A stretch of 64,000 nt of DNA from the NCBI GenBank assembly GCA_030867875.1, contig JAOWCC010000577.1, forward strand, positions 84,797,740-84,861,739, in the 5' to 3' direction. Origin of the DNA: Actinernus sp. WN-2022. Taxonomy: Eukaryota > Cnidaria > Anthozoa > Actiniaria > Actinernidae. A program made the translations under genes and the position numbers. The notes beneath the pieces are model-generated. The model saw only the letters and a list, made by a program, of their open reading frames with translations. It was not told the DNA's origin and ran no database searches. Below are positions 47,229-58,796 of the stretch, piece after piece; within the stretch, counting starts at the first letter, position 1, and each line of letters starts with the position of its first letter.

Positions 47229-48190
47229 GATCGTCAAAGTGTGTATATAGATGATAGGGCCGCAGCTAGTGCCCCCACCTCCTTGAAAATATTTGTTCTA
47301 ATGTACATGTATAACCAGAATGACATAAAAAAAAGTAGTATTTACTAAATAATAACACGATAGCTATATGCTATAAAGTTTTTATTAATAATAAAGCATA
47401 TAAAGGCTTTACAGTGTTGATTGCAATGTCATATTGGTTAATTAATGCAACTTGTATTATATGTTAGAAAATGTTGATCAGCAAACATTTATTTTGTTGG
47501 TGGTCTCAGATGTTTAATTGATAAGGGACCAGTCATTATTTAACTTGGAGGGGGGTGGTGGAGAAAATGGGGGGTCTTATAAAAAAATATTGGAGAAAAG
47601 GGGATTCCCAAAATATTCTAAGGTATTCTAGAGGGATCTTGAAAATTAATTGGATACCAAAGGGGGTTGCTTTAAAAAGAAAATTTGCAGACTGACAGGG
47701 GTCTTAATTTTTTTTTATTAAAATTATTTCTCCTCCAACCCCACCCCCACAAGGAAGTAGAGGGATGGGAGGAGAAGGGAAGGGAACGCCTGCCCGCAAC
47801 ACCTGTGATTTTGAAAAACGCCTCCTAATTAGTTATGCATGTCTGATCTGTCAAAAATTACCAGTACAATTTTCCTCGCTGATTGTAGGCCTCAGAAAAT
47901 GTACATTTCCTCCAAAATTAATGGGGTTATCAACCTCTAAATCATCAACGTAACTTCTCTGATATCAAGCGAATTTAATTAGTGTTTTTGTAGCAAGTTT
48001 TCTATAGCAATTTGGCAGCCACCTAGATTTCAATTTAGTAAACAATATGATGCGATGTAACCGCAGTGTTGGGTTTCGTTAACATCATTGTTTGCACATT
48101 ATGAGATGGGAATATAACTCGAAAGAATCTGAAAACAGTACTTTACTTTTCGAAATAAATTAAAAAATAGAATCAGGCACCATCGTAGTT
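47229..48190. other. No gene seen; possible decayed coding repeat
   Basis: On the minus strand 47960-47870 can be read as SYVDDLEVDNPINFGG then NVHFLRP, which resembles the minus-strand frame at about 49005-48930 (SYAYDFYISPTDFGEDIHF). Both may be copies of one unidentified coding repeat; only short stretches are open. Confidence 0.3.
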
Positions 48191-48860
48191 CTTACATATG
48201 GGCCGCGTCAGGCAAAAAGGACCCGGACGACATTCAAGTTAAATAATTCCTACAACGGTATTCCTAATAACAGGTTGAAGATATTGTATTCTTGACGAGA
48301 AGCGCTACATTTCATTCCTAACAATAAATGTCAGTTTCAAGAAATTGATAACAAAAATCAGGGGTGAAATTTACGTGATTTTGATGCAAGGGCCCGATTA
48401 CAAATATGACAGCAAAATTAGGAATCCTGTCAGAGGGGTGATTTTGATGTATGACATTCATTTATACCTACTGACATAAAAGAGTAAAACATAAATACGA
48501 TGAACAGGATGATCACTTTTTGGCCAAACAAATTCTTTTCTGCAGTCATTCTACTCCCCGTAGCTCATAATATGATTTTAGCAATAGTACAAGTTACACC
48601 TTGAAACAATCGTCTGATGATAAGTAAGCATTTGCGCCTGCTAAAATTGTGATCACACCCTCGTGTAAAAATTCGTAATTTCGTCTTCGATTTCACTGGT
48701 CAATATCATGAAATAAACACTACTTGTTAGTAGCACAATGTGGCACTCGCGATGCATATTGTAATCGTACCACAAGTATGAAAAACTTGGTACAATTTAA
48801 AAATACATTTACATATTATGTCGTCCGGGCCCTTTTTGCCTGACGCGGCCCATATGTAAG
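48191..48860. mobile_element. MITE with CTTACATATGGGCCGCG ends
   Basis: About 40-base inverted ends, cttacatatgggccgcgtca with the complement ending catatgtaag, both containing gacgacat-type words. Length 670 bases, no transposase ORF. Confidence 0.7.
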
Positions 48861-49071
48861 AGGAAGTTCATAGCTTTAATAGAAGTGCTTGACAATTTTT
48901 TATTTATACGCTTGAATTTAGGCTTCCACCACGTTTGCCCAGAAAATGTCCGGGGAAAATGAATGTCTTCTCCAAAATCAGTCGGGCTAATATAAAAATC
49001 ATAAGCATAACTTCTGTATAATGTCAAGCAATTTGGATTGCCTGTCTGTAATTTGTGTTGTAAACTAGCCT

Positions 49072-49575
49072 TCAATTCCATTTTAGAGGTGAAACAACGG
49101 GTTCGTCATCAGTTTCCTTCATACGAACAAGGAGTTGAAAATCAAACTTTTCCCAAAAACCCGGGTGCTGAGACTTATTCGCCATTCTTCCAACCTAAAG
49201 ACAAGTTGTTGGAAACCTTTAATATTTCTGTTCCAGCCTTATTTAGAGATTTAGGTTTTGAGCAGGAAAATTATCACTTTGGTATTCAATTGGTGAGAAG
49301 TACATCGACCTAGACATTGACCTACATTTGACCGGTTACACACACTCTGCGAAAGCTGTAGCTAATCAAGTTTGTAAATCTTAGAAAATTAATGGTAAAA
49401 TTGTAATATTACTCACCGCTCTAGCTCCCTCAAACTCCAAATCGTCGTGACGAAATTGAAAAGACCAACTCGCGACCTCGTCGTCATAGTCGTCATCTTC
49501 ATTGCCATTTTGTGATTGGATATTGTCACTAAACGAAGATTCCGAGTAATGCACGAAAGCCAACGACACATTCAA
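49072..49575 (-). CDS. Possible two-exon small gene, unknown product
   Basis: On the minus strand an ATG at 49575 opens 53 codons with an acidic run (NEDDDYDDE) and ends EFEGARA directly at gtgagt (49416-49411), a consensus donor. A 222-base intron would end at cttgtctttag. Exon 2 (49194-49072) continues in phase with MANKSQHPGFWEKFDFQLL and closes at a stop after SPLKWN, for about 93 residues in total. I do not recognise it. It lies inside the 5 kb block inserted in D2, so it may be transposon cargo, a retained exon pair of a larger gene, or chance. Confidence 0.35.
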
Positions 49576-49932
49576 TTGCTTCCGAATAAAACTTCACGAC
49601 CACTTATCGACAATGTTGACAAACACACTATCTTACGCGCGTCATAGGACTCGACAACATAGTGCCTACAGCTTCTTAGGAAGCAGTAGACACAAAAAAT
49701 TTAAACATCGGAGCTTTTGACATAAGTTTCCCTTAGCATTAGTTTTAGGAAATGTTTCTAAATTTTAACATGTTGGGAACAGCACAAAATCAGGTAAAGT
49801 TACCATCCTGGACCGACCAAACTGTCGTGATTCGACCCCAGGACCCCGCAATCAGTTTTGCACGTGGTCTATGGGATTGATTGAAAGCCAGCAATAGGCC
49901 TCTTGCAGGAAAGTCACGTGCTGATATATCAC

Positions 49933-51177
49933 TTGAATAACCAATGAATTGAGCTCGTGTTCTCATGGGAAAGGCTTTATTTTACAACAACAACTCAGTT
50001 TATCGTTTTCTGATTGGTTTATAGACCATTTTGACGATGGTGCGCGCGCAGCTAGAACAATGGCTATCTGTTTTAAATAACGAAAGGCTGGTGAACGAGA
50101 ACGAGTCTTAGCAACTCGCGTCTATTGTTCTACCGATGCGTGCGCAACCTCGTCAAAATGGCCTATTGCCATTGGAGATGAGAACATACCACGGATTGCG
50201 TCATTGCTCACGCCATGGATTATGTGTAGCTCTTGCTAGAATCACTTTCCCCACAATTTCCATCGTTTTCAAAGCATTTCTGCTTAATTATTTCTCGTTT
50301 GTTGTTGTAAAAAACAAATTTACGATAGCTTACTGTGGCATGTCCTCTTATTTACTACGTTTTACGTCATCGCATGGTCAACATTGTTGTGATTCAATCG
50401 GCTGCGCCTCGTCAAATCCACACCAGTTGTGACCATGTGATGACGCCAAACGTAGTATCACGGTAAACTATCGTAATTTGTCAACTGGATGGAAAATGCT
50501 CTTTAGAAAGTTCGATAATCGATTGGCGTTGGAAAATAGCATTTACAAACATGTTTTGCTAATAACACTACCAATCGCGTACAATCACATGATTATATTC
50601 TGCAAAATGTCCATTATTTTTCAAATTGCTTATTGTTAATACAAAGCAACGTTCACTACGAGCGATCTCAAAACCCTTTACTTCGAGCTTTCTCTCAGAA
50701 TCCTCAGCTCAACAGAGGAAATAAATCGTCCTGGCAGAAGACTTGCTGAAAAATGTCATCAGCATTTAGAATTGGAGTGCTTCCAATAAGAACTTAAATG
50801 AGAGAGATGGAGAAAAAACCCAAAAGAGTTAAAAAGTTAGTTAAGTGTGATTAAATTGCTACAGTTTTAAAAAGTGTACGGAAAAGAACTACAACGATTG
50901 CTTAACTAAAGTGAAATTAAATATCGTCTTTGTTCACATCTAATCTACCCACAGGAAGCCCACTCAAAGGATTTGTACCTCTTGTTTACCTAAACACACG
51001 GTTGTAAAGGTAATTGAATAAAAGTCATTCAAAACGAAAACCTTGTGGTTCATTTGCACGAATTAGTGGCAAATAAAGACTGAGTGGTGTAATTGCAATA
51101 ATTCGAGTGAAATGTTGAGTTTTAGTGGGAGACGGTGTCACAGGTTATATAATAAGACAAGCGGGGAGCGAGGAAAC
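49933..51177. other. No gene seen
   Basis: Sequence after the D2 match ends. ORFs at 50136-50432 and the start of 51112-51345 show no recognised features. An inverted pair occurs near 50030 and 50150 (ccattttgacga / tcgtcaaaatgg) and another near 50300-50500 (aaatttacgatag / ctatcgtaattt with gcatg in between), so one or two fold-back repeats are likely. Confidence 0.35.
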
Positions 51178-51771
51178 TTCAATAGCGAACACACTTCATA
51201 CCTTGCGAACTCCGCTAAAACAATCCACCTAGATCGTTGGCAGCTGACTCAAAAGTACCTTGAACACACAACTGAACCACTTCATCTGAAAGAAATCCCA
51301 TCCCTCACAGAGACTACAGGTAAAAGAACAATTTTGAAAGCCTAACGCGAAAACCTTCAACCCTACGATGCCGCATGCGACCTCACAGTAGCAGTGATCG
51401 CAAATAACGACTCCCCTGGGTCATGGTGTGGGTAATTTTGTTATGCTCTCTTAGCGAACCTTGTGACAAACTCCACACGTGTCATAATTATATTGTACAA
51501 ACGCAAAAAACATAATGCAATAATTTAGATAGTACGCGCTTCTGATTGGCTGATAGAGACGTGCATTAGCCAGTGCAAACATGGCAATGACGTCATACCG
51601 TAAGTGTTTATTCTATCAAAATAATTATTTTATAAATGAAATGAGACATATTTTCCGTATTTGCACATGCTAACTTGTGCGAGCAGGTACAAACACATGA
51701 ACTGCGGTCTCGTGTTTCTTCTGCTCTCGAAGTTTGCATATAATAATTCCTTTACAATTAAGTCGTTATAA

Positions 51772-51912
51772 GCTCTACATTTTAATATAAGAAGTTTAGC
51801 AGCGAATTATGATCCCCTTACCACTATGTTGTCTGATCTACACCATTCATTTTCTATAATTGGGCTTTCAGAAACTAAAATAAGGCAGGATATAGATCCC
51901 ATTGTTAATATA
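51772..51912 (+). pseudogene. LINE endonuclease fragment
   Basis: One frame reads ALHFNIRSLAANYD, then FSIIGLSETKIRQDIDP. NIRSL and LSET(K/W) are the first boxes of APE-type LINE endonucleases, SET including the active-site Glu. About 47 codons remain, without a start or continuation. Confidence 0.75.
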
Positions 51913-51937
51913 GTAGAGAGGTATAATAGTCTAGTGA

Positions 51938-52085
51938 GGCTGACAGAGATTCTTTAAGTAGTCGTTTGAAACTACATGTATTTCGAGTATGATTTTTTAG
52001 GTTTTCGACAATAGAATTCCACACAATGGTACCTTGAAAGCGAATATTGAACTTGCCATAATTTGTTCTTGCTCGAGGAAGATAA
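51938..52085 (-). pseudogene. LINE reverse-transcriptase C-terminal fragment
   Basis: The minus strand from about 52085 reads RTNYGKFNIRFQG, IVWNSIVENLKN and SFKRLLKESL, the typical close of LINE RT proteins (compare WNDLP...SFKR at 45430). It abuts the endonuclease fragment in opposite orientation. Confidence 0.7.
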
Positions 52086-52795
52086 CATGATTTTTTTTAA
52101 GCTAGCCTGGTATTATATTGATGAACAGAATTGACATTAAAAAAAATCCTAAACACTGGAGGTCATTGTCTTGCAAACACGTGTTTGTTTCCGGCTTCAT
52201 TGTCTATAATTCTCTATAATCCGTTTTTGTCCTTATAGTAAATGAGTAACTACTTCAATGTTCCTTTTCGTGTCTTTTCTTTTTTGGTCCACAGCCCAAC
52301 CAATTAACTACATTTAAATAAATTATACGTGCTACCTAGCTCGATTAACCTGCAGATTATTCTAGGTTAGCTCATACTTAAAACTTATTTTAATTCATCG
52401 TCTTTTTTTCCACAATATTGTAAACCCTTTATGATTATAAATAAATATATTGCATGAGCCTGTGCAAACACGGAATATCTGTTTCATTTCTTAAATGAAA
52501 ATCCATCGTGCATAGAATCTATGTGAAGGACTTTGAAGTCCGTACCTTAATCCAGGCGGGTCGTTATTTGCGATCACTGCTCCTGTGAGGTCACATGCGG
52601 CATCATACGATTAGGCTTTAATTTGAAAATTGTTCTTTTTCCTGTGGTCTCCGCGAGGGATGGGATTTCGTTCACATGAAGTAGTTCATGTGAGAACTGT
52701 TCTTCGTGTTCGCGGTACTTTTGAATCAACTACCAACGACCTAGGTGGATTGTTTGAGCGAAGTTCGCAAGGTGTGAAGTGTGTTCGCTATTGAA

Positions 52796-54090
52796 TTCTC
52801 AACATTACGTTTCGTAGTGCGATTCCTGCTTGATTGACCAAACAATTAAAGCTAGCTTTATAACGCAAACAACTATAAAGTTGCAACTATCATTATGTAA
52901 AGGCTTCTAAGATGTTAATTATTTCAAAATATCATTTCCTGAGTTTTAAAAGCAGACCTTAAACAAAGAGAAAGCATAAGATTTATTTAACAATGCTAAA
53001 CACATTTGAGAACATATACATCACCGATAGCGAGAAGAAATATTTCCAACCCATTTCTTTAGATGTTTCGTTCTGATGTAGATTTGAAAGTGTCACTTCG
53101 TTTAATTTGCTTATGTTTGAAACGGCTATTGAAGAACAAGATCATTTTGCCGTATGGAGGTCCAACTTGAATATGAAAGCATGAAGATCTGGACTGACTT
53201 TTCATTTTATATCAGGGCAACTCGAAAGGCTAAGTTTTGCTAAAGCATCAACCTGAATCCCATATTATTCCCCTTACGTCCCAATCAAACGGTGTCAACA
53301 TCGGTTTAACATCAGTACAACATTTGTGGAAACCGCTCCTGAATCCGTTTGAAATGGCCTTTGAAACGAAGTGTAACTCTCTCCAACATGCTTTCAATAT
53401 CTATCAACACCTTTCAACATTGTGTTGAGGCCATTTCAAACGGTTTGAAGATCTTCTTCAACAAATGTTGTACCGATATTGAATCGATATTGAAGCCGTT
53501 CACCGGGGCTTTATGGACTGCTTTATATAGTCAATCAGAATCCTTTCTAAACAAGTCTTAGCTTAAATTATTAATCATGACAACCCCATAGACATTACGT
53601 AATATTTCCAAGAAAATTTGTGTTGACAAGCGACGAAGCTTCTAGGAATTCATGGCACGTTAGTCAAGCGTTTAGTCTTATGGCAAAACGAACGAAACCA
53701 TTCATTTGACTGAATAGCATACCAGGACTTCTGACAGTCCTAGAACCTGCTTGTGATCTAGAAAATGAAATTCGTAGTGAGTTAATATTCAAAAAACTAT
53801 ATTAACTATTTTATTCAGTTAACGGCATAATTCGGGTTAATTATAAGATTGTCCAACAAAAAGGAGAAGATCTGGAGGACATTGTTGGTTTTCTGGTAAC
53901 AAGAATGAAACTTAGCCTAATCGGATAGAGTTTGATATATACTGATCATGAATATTTCAGTTTAATTTAGGCCTCTTTCCAGGGGGGACTTCGATCAGTG
54001 TCAGGGGGTGGGTACAGTAAATTACATTATATCAATGTTTTGCTTTATTTCACTACATTCTAATCCTCTTTAACACATTTATAATTACAG
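52796..54090 (+). other. Truncated 5'UTR intron of A5
   Basis: Begins in mid-intron (ttctcaacattacgtttcg) and runs to ataattacag at 54090. The promoter, exon 1 and first part of the intron are missing; the inverted-repeat element lies there instead. Confidence 0.6.
53285..53515. repeat. Fold-back repeat inside the A5 intron
   Basis: Same element as 4400-4625; here the left arm keeps the extra gtttaacatcagtacaac piece also seen at 12960 and 58135. Confidence 0.55.
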
Positions 54091-54105
54091 ACAAATATCG
54101 ATAGC

Positions 54106-54294
54106 ATGGAGGGAGACAAAAGTTGCGGTGGTGAAAAATCATGTCAGGGAAAGATCCCGATGACCTCCGATGCTGCAAGTCGTATCCAATGCTCAAACGC
54201 CAAGAAAAATGACGGCAAGATTGAGAAGGGCAGCTTCCCGGCAAAAGCACAATCAGTCGCAGCAAAGGATGAAAAACAAGACGAAAAGGAGTGA
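54106..54294 (+). CDS. SMP-domain small LEA-like protein, type A copy 5
   Basis: 62 residues in one exon after ataattacag; ATG context atagcATGG. The N-terminus (MEGDKSCGGEKSCQGK) and acidic tail are type A. The core reads MTSDAASRIQ, which is the type B form rather than MTSADASRIQ, and QSVAAKD replaces QSAGAKN. It has an extra cysteine (IQCS). Pro-17-equivalent TPMT is IPMT. No promoter or first exon is attached: the unit is cut at 52796. The nearest upstream type A exon 1 is at 16.7 kb. It may be unexpressed or use another start site; the frame is intact. Confidence 0.75.
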   Translation: MEGDKSCGGEKSCQGKIPMTSDAASRIQCSNAKKNDGKIEKGSFPAKAQSVAAKDEKQDEKE

Positions 54295-54584
54295 GAGAAT
54301 CATGAAGCATTAGCAGTTTCAAGCTGTCCAAGTATTGCTACATGCAAGATTTAATTAGTTTCAATATGTACCGGGATTCGTTTTAGTGGGGTTTATTAGC
54401 TCTTACTATAAAGCATAACATATCAGTGTTTTTCGACGTCCTCGGCTGTTGCAAGGAGAGCTTATAGTTTGAATGTAATAAATAGTTATTTTTAGAAAGA
54501 AAATGCTTAGGCATTTCTACTAAGAAATGTATGTATGTGCATCACTTGAAGACCTATGTTGTTCTCTTGTTATTGTAAATGTGG

Positions 54585-54590
54585 AACAAA
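54585..54590 (+). terminator. Decayed poly(A) signal of A5
   Basis: AACAAA stands where A1-A3 have AATAAA (gtggaacaaaaatg against gtgaataaaaa). This may weaken 3' end formation. Confidence 0.4.
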
Positions 54591-55012
54591 AATGTTTCAG
54601 TTTCTGCGCTAGGCTTGTATTACAGAAAATATAAAAACCTCGCCAAGAGTCAATAGCTCCCTCACGCTCATTTTTTTCGTGTTTTCATTTATGATAGCGT
54701 TTTTATCGTGCCTCATACCATCCTCTAACGACCCTGCGGAGGCCGACTAGCACTTGTGCCAGTGCCATTTCACCTCCTTTGACAGTTTCTCCGAGAATGG
54801 TGGAATTTCATATTCAGCATGGAACTCAGCAGGCTCATAATTGCTCATTATCAATTCTGGGGATGTATGAGGAAAGCTCTGAGGCTGTATCTATAATTCA
54901 GTATTGATAAAATTGTTTCTAGATATTGAGAAACGAGCCTTTCGTAAGTGAAAGCTTAAGAATGTTTGCAGCCGTCAGTTCGATGTTTGAAAGTTCACTC
55001 AATCATATTATT

Positions 55013-55315
55013 TGTTAGCCCAGTTGGTAGAGCACGGTCTAGAGTGCGGGAGGTTGCGAGTTCGAAACCCAGGTGCGTCATTGGGCCCCTGCGTATAAGT
55101 CGTTGGTCTAATCTTCTTCCTCTTCAACTGATCTATACGAGGGAGACATGAAAGAACCTGTTGTGTTATTTGGAGAATTAGTAGGGGATTGTCTCCCGAC
55201 ACAAGAGCCTCGTCTTCTGAGGCTACTAATGATTATGAACTGCATAGCAGCACATTGCGCCACAATATCAGTCCGTATCACAAAAATAACCTTGTGAAGC
55301 GCATTTGAATCTTTT
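55013..55315 (+). repeat. tRNA-derived SINE (family 1), copy 5, tail lost
   Basis: Well-kept head gttagcccagttggtagagc and gcgagttcgaaacccagg. The usual gcgctatataaatg tail is deleted: the text goes from cgcatttgaat straight to cttttttataaaacg. Confidence 0.65.
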
Positions 55316-55882
55316 TTATAAAACGAAAATATTAAAAACTTGCCCAGTTTCATGCCGAAGCGATACTCTTCTCAGTATTTGTACTTAATGATCTAACATC
55401 TTCCTAAAACAACATCAAATCTCTAATGACGTATTCATATGTTTGTTGCACTATCTTGAGTATCGCTGAGGGAATCAGAAAACAAGTGCATCCAAATCAA
55501 GTAATAATTTAGTTAACATATAAACCTAATAGACATTACGTAATATTCTGAGAAAAGAATGTTTTGACCTGTGACGGATTTCTACGAATTCATGGACCTT
55601 TTTGTAGAAGTGAAAACATTTCCCTTATTACCAAAGAGTTATGGTAACATAAGAGGAAAGTTTTGAAGCTCAAAGAAAAAGCGGCTTTGGGAACTCGATT
55701 ACGAAGGACAAGTGTATCCACAGCTATGCAAGCCTGATTTTTAACATTTTTGAATGTTAAAATACATGTTGGTGACATCGCTGAAATTGCATCCATCTCC
55801 GTAAACACCAATTGAGCGAAAAATATGTGGTAATTGTGGATATGAATACGTAAATTCTCTTTACGCGCGCAATCAATGGCTT

Positions 55883-56052
55883 AGCTAATCAGAAAAGCAG
55901 GATAGGTCCTTATGTTGCCAACGTGCCAATGAAAACACTTGTTATATGAGCCCTTATTAGTATATAAATATCAGCAACAGCCACGAAGCAACCCACTTCA
56001 AACAGATCACGATAAATATCAGAGAATTTAATATCGAAAGCAAACACTAAAG
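55883..56052 (+). promoter_or_regulatory. Type A promoter and first exon without a coding exon
   Basis: TATATAAA at 55961-55968, the conserved exon 1 and an ideal donor gtgagt at 56053. The CCAAT box is mutated to CTAAT (agctaatcag). Downstream intron sequence is interrupted at 56658 and no type A coding exon follows in the window. Confidence 0.5.
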
Positions 56053-56657
56053 GTGAGTACTCTGTATGTTATTTTATAAATGAATTTTCAAAATACCTAA
56101 ACTAGTTATCAGACAGGAAATGAGCGGCACTCAAATTCTGTAATGATACTAAATTTCTGTAAGACCAACTGGTCTGCCAGCGATGTTTTTTTAGAGTTTT
56201 GAGCGTTGTTTAGTCATTCAAGACGCTCAAATTAAGTACGATACGAGTATACCGGTGATCAGCTCGAAATATTGCCACCTTAACAACTGAGATATACCAT
56301 TCAACTTAATCCTTAATGTAACTTTACTGTATTTTTTTAGATATACACTTTATTTGTCATTTCCGCGCAATCTATTACTTTACCGAACAACGAAAAACAT
56401 TTCAAGTAGACAATGATTGCGGTAGGATTATTATAATAGAAAATACGTACATGTTACATAAACATGTAAGTCAGTTTGTTTATAGACAACAGATCAGAGA
56501 ACTAAAGAATCAGAAGATAGACTTGAAAGTATAAGTGAAACAATTGAAACAGGAACATGGTCTCAGATCTCCTTGCGCTACTTTCTAATATCTATACTGA
56601 ACAATCGTTTTCGTCAGTGGACCACAATACATTCACGAACACGTCGTTAATCTAATA

Positions 56658-57272
56658 ATGTAGCAACGAGTTCCTTTTAGAAAGAAAATGCTTAGCCATT
56701 TCTACTGAGAAATGTATGTATGTGCATCAGTAATTAAACTTGAAGACCTATGTTGTTCACTTATTATTGTAAATGTAGAACAAAAATATTTCAGTTTCTG
56801 CACTAGGCTTGTATTACAGAAATTATAGAAACCTTGCCAAGAGTCAATAGCTCCCTCACGCTCATTTTTTCGTGTTTTAACTTATGATAGTGTTGTTATC
56901 GTGCCTCATCCTATCCTATAACGACTCTGCGGAAGTGACTAGCACTTGTGCCAGTGCCATTTCACCTCCTTTAATTGAGACTTTCTCCGAGAATGGTGGA
57001 ATTTCATATTCAGCATGGAAGTCAGCAGGCTCATAATTGCTCATTATCAATTTAAGGGATGTATGAAGAAAGCTCTGGGGCTGTATCTATAATTGTTGAT
57101 AGAATTGTTTCTAGATATTGAGAAACGAGACTTTAGTAAGTGAAAGCTTAAGAATGTTTGCATCCGTCAGTTCCATGTTTGAAAGTTCACTCAATCATAT
57201 TATTTGTTAGCCCAGTTGGTAGAGCACGGTCTAGAGTGCGGGAGGTTGTGAGTTCGAAACCCGGGCGCGTCC
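56658..57272 (+). repeat. Misplaced copy of the type A 3' region inside an intron
   Basis: The intron text cgttttcgtcagtggaccac and about 50 bases around it appear at both 56602 and 57273. Between them sits about 615 bases of sequence that normally follows a type A coding exon, up to the SINE head (gttagcccagttggtagagc). The coding exon itself is absent. Confidence 0.6.
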
Positions 57273-58180
57273 TCGTTTTCGTCAGTGGACCACAATACAT
57301 TCACGAAGACATCGTTAGTCTAAAAAGAAAGCCTCCGAACTTAGTAAAATGTTTTCATTACATTTCGTAATAGGATTCTTGCTTGACTGACAAAACGTCC
57401 AAAGCTTAATTGCTTTCCGCAAACAATTAAAGTGCGTAGTGCAACTTTCATTATGTAAAACGGTTTTGATGACTATAAACCTTCTAAAGTGAGATTTTAG
57501 GAAGGCCAATATGAAGGCTTCCAGAAAATATTATCTTTCTCAACGTTACGTTTCGTAGTGGGATTCCTGCTTGACTGACCAAACGAATAAATCTAGCCGT
57601 TTATAACGCAAACAACTATAAAGTTGCAACTATCGTTATGTAAAGCGAACTGCACGTCGTATTCGATAAGTAAGAAGTAAGAAAGCATCCTTCACGTTCG
57701 TATGCATTGATTTTTTCCTAAGACTGGCCCGGCAGAATTCTCTTTCAGTTTAGGCAGTCTAAGATGTTAATTATTTCAAGATATCATTTCCGGAGTTTTA
57801 GAAGCAGACTTTCAACAAAGAGAAAGCATAATGTTAATTTAACAATGCTAAGCACATTGGAGAACATACATATTTCCAACTGATTGCTTCAAATGTTTCC
57901 TTCTGAGGCAGATTTGAAAGTGTCACTTCGTTTAATTTGCTTAGTTTGAAACGGTGGCGTTGAAGAACAAGTTCATTTTGCCGTATGGAGATCCAATTTG
58001 AATACCAAAGCATGAAGAGCAGGACTGACATTTTTTATATCAGACAACCAGTTGAAAGGCTAAGTTTTGCTAAAGCATCAAACTGAATCCCACGTAATCC
58101 TGCTTACGTCCCAATCAAACGGTTTCAACATCTGTTTAACATCAGTACAACATTTGTTGAAACCGATCCTGAAAATTAGT
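57273..58180 (+). other. Type A intron fragment ending at the shared rearrangement junction
   Basis: Follows the A intron to gaaaccgatcctgaaaatta, then jumps to promoter-upstream sequence exactly as at 12990. No coding sequence. Confidence 0.5.
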
Positions 58181-58460
58181 TAACTGATATACAGCTAATA
58201 GACATTATGTAATATTCTGAGAAAACAAATGTTTTGACCTGCGACGGGGGTTTCTACGAATTCATGGCCTTTTATGTAGAAGACAAAACAGTTTCCTTAA
58301 TACCACAGAGTTATGGTAACACAGGAGGGAAATTTTGAAGCTCAATCAAAAAGTAGCTTTGGGAACTCGATCCCGAAGGACTAGTGTTTACAAACCTAAG
58401 TAAGGGGTTTAACATTTTTGAATGTTAAAATAACTGTTTGTAACATCACTGAAATTGTAT

Positions 58461-58788
58461 AAAACACTGATAAAACACTTGTTATATGTAAGGGTTAGAG
58501 ACTGCTTGTGAGTGCTTTATCGACAAATACAGGCACGCGCTGACTGTACGATGAACGAAAAATAATGAATACTGCATGAGGCCGAAGGTCTGGTTTTCCA
58601 AGCCGTCCAAACACGTAACTAAGCGAAGGACTAGGTCTCCCTTTCCCTAGGTAAGAGAGGGTCTGGGTCGAGTGTTGTGGTCACCAATATTGCACGCTCA
58701 TTAGCCAATTACATGCTTGGATTTTGTACAATGCACGAAATTTGAACATTAACATAAAATAAAACACTGATAAAACACTTGTTATATC
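58461..58788 (+). mobile_element. Insertion just upstream of a first exon, flanked by 27-base direct repeats
   Basis: aaaacactgataaaacactt followed by gttatat occurs at about 58461 and again at about 58762. About 270 bases between them have no match elsewhere in the window. It contains ggtctccctttccctaggta. Type unknown; the long repeats are more like a local duplication than a transposon target site. Confidence 0.45.
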
Positions 58789-58796
58789 AGCTCTTA

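Larger units (their letters stand above)
30108..49932. repeat. Segmental duplication D2 (B-gene unit), enlarged by insertions
   Basis: Follows the order of D1, interrupted by insertions at 30231-32940, 33720-34170, about 35280-35940, 40961-41110, about 41980-43616 and about 44635-49700. The 3' limit gtgctgatatatcac at 49932 equals that of D1 at 28672. Confidence 0.78.
51178..52795. mobile_element. Element with about 240-base inverted arms next to the A5 unit
   Basis: Left arm 51178-51420 starts ttcaatagcgaacacactt; right arm 52552-52795 ends aagtgtgttcgctattgaa. The arms differ at scattered bases. The interior of 1.1 kb holds two LINE fragments in opposite orientations. Type A sequence resumes exactly after the right arm. 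Confidence 0.65.
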
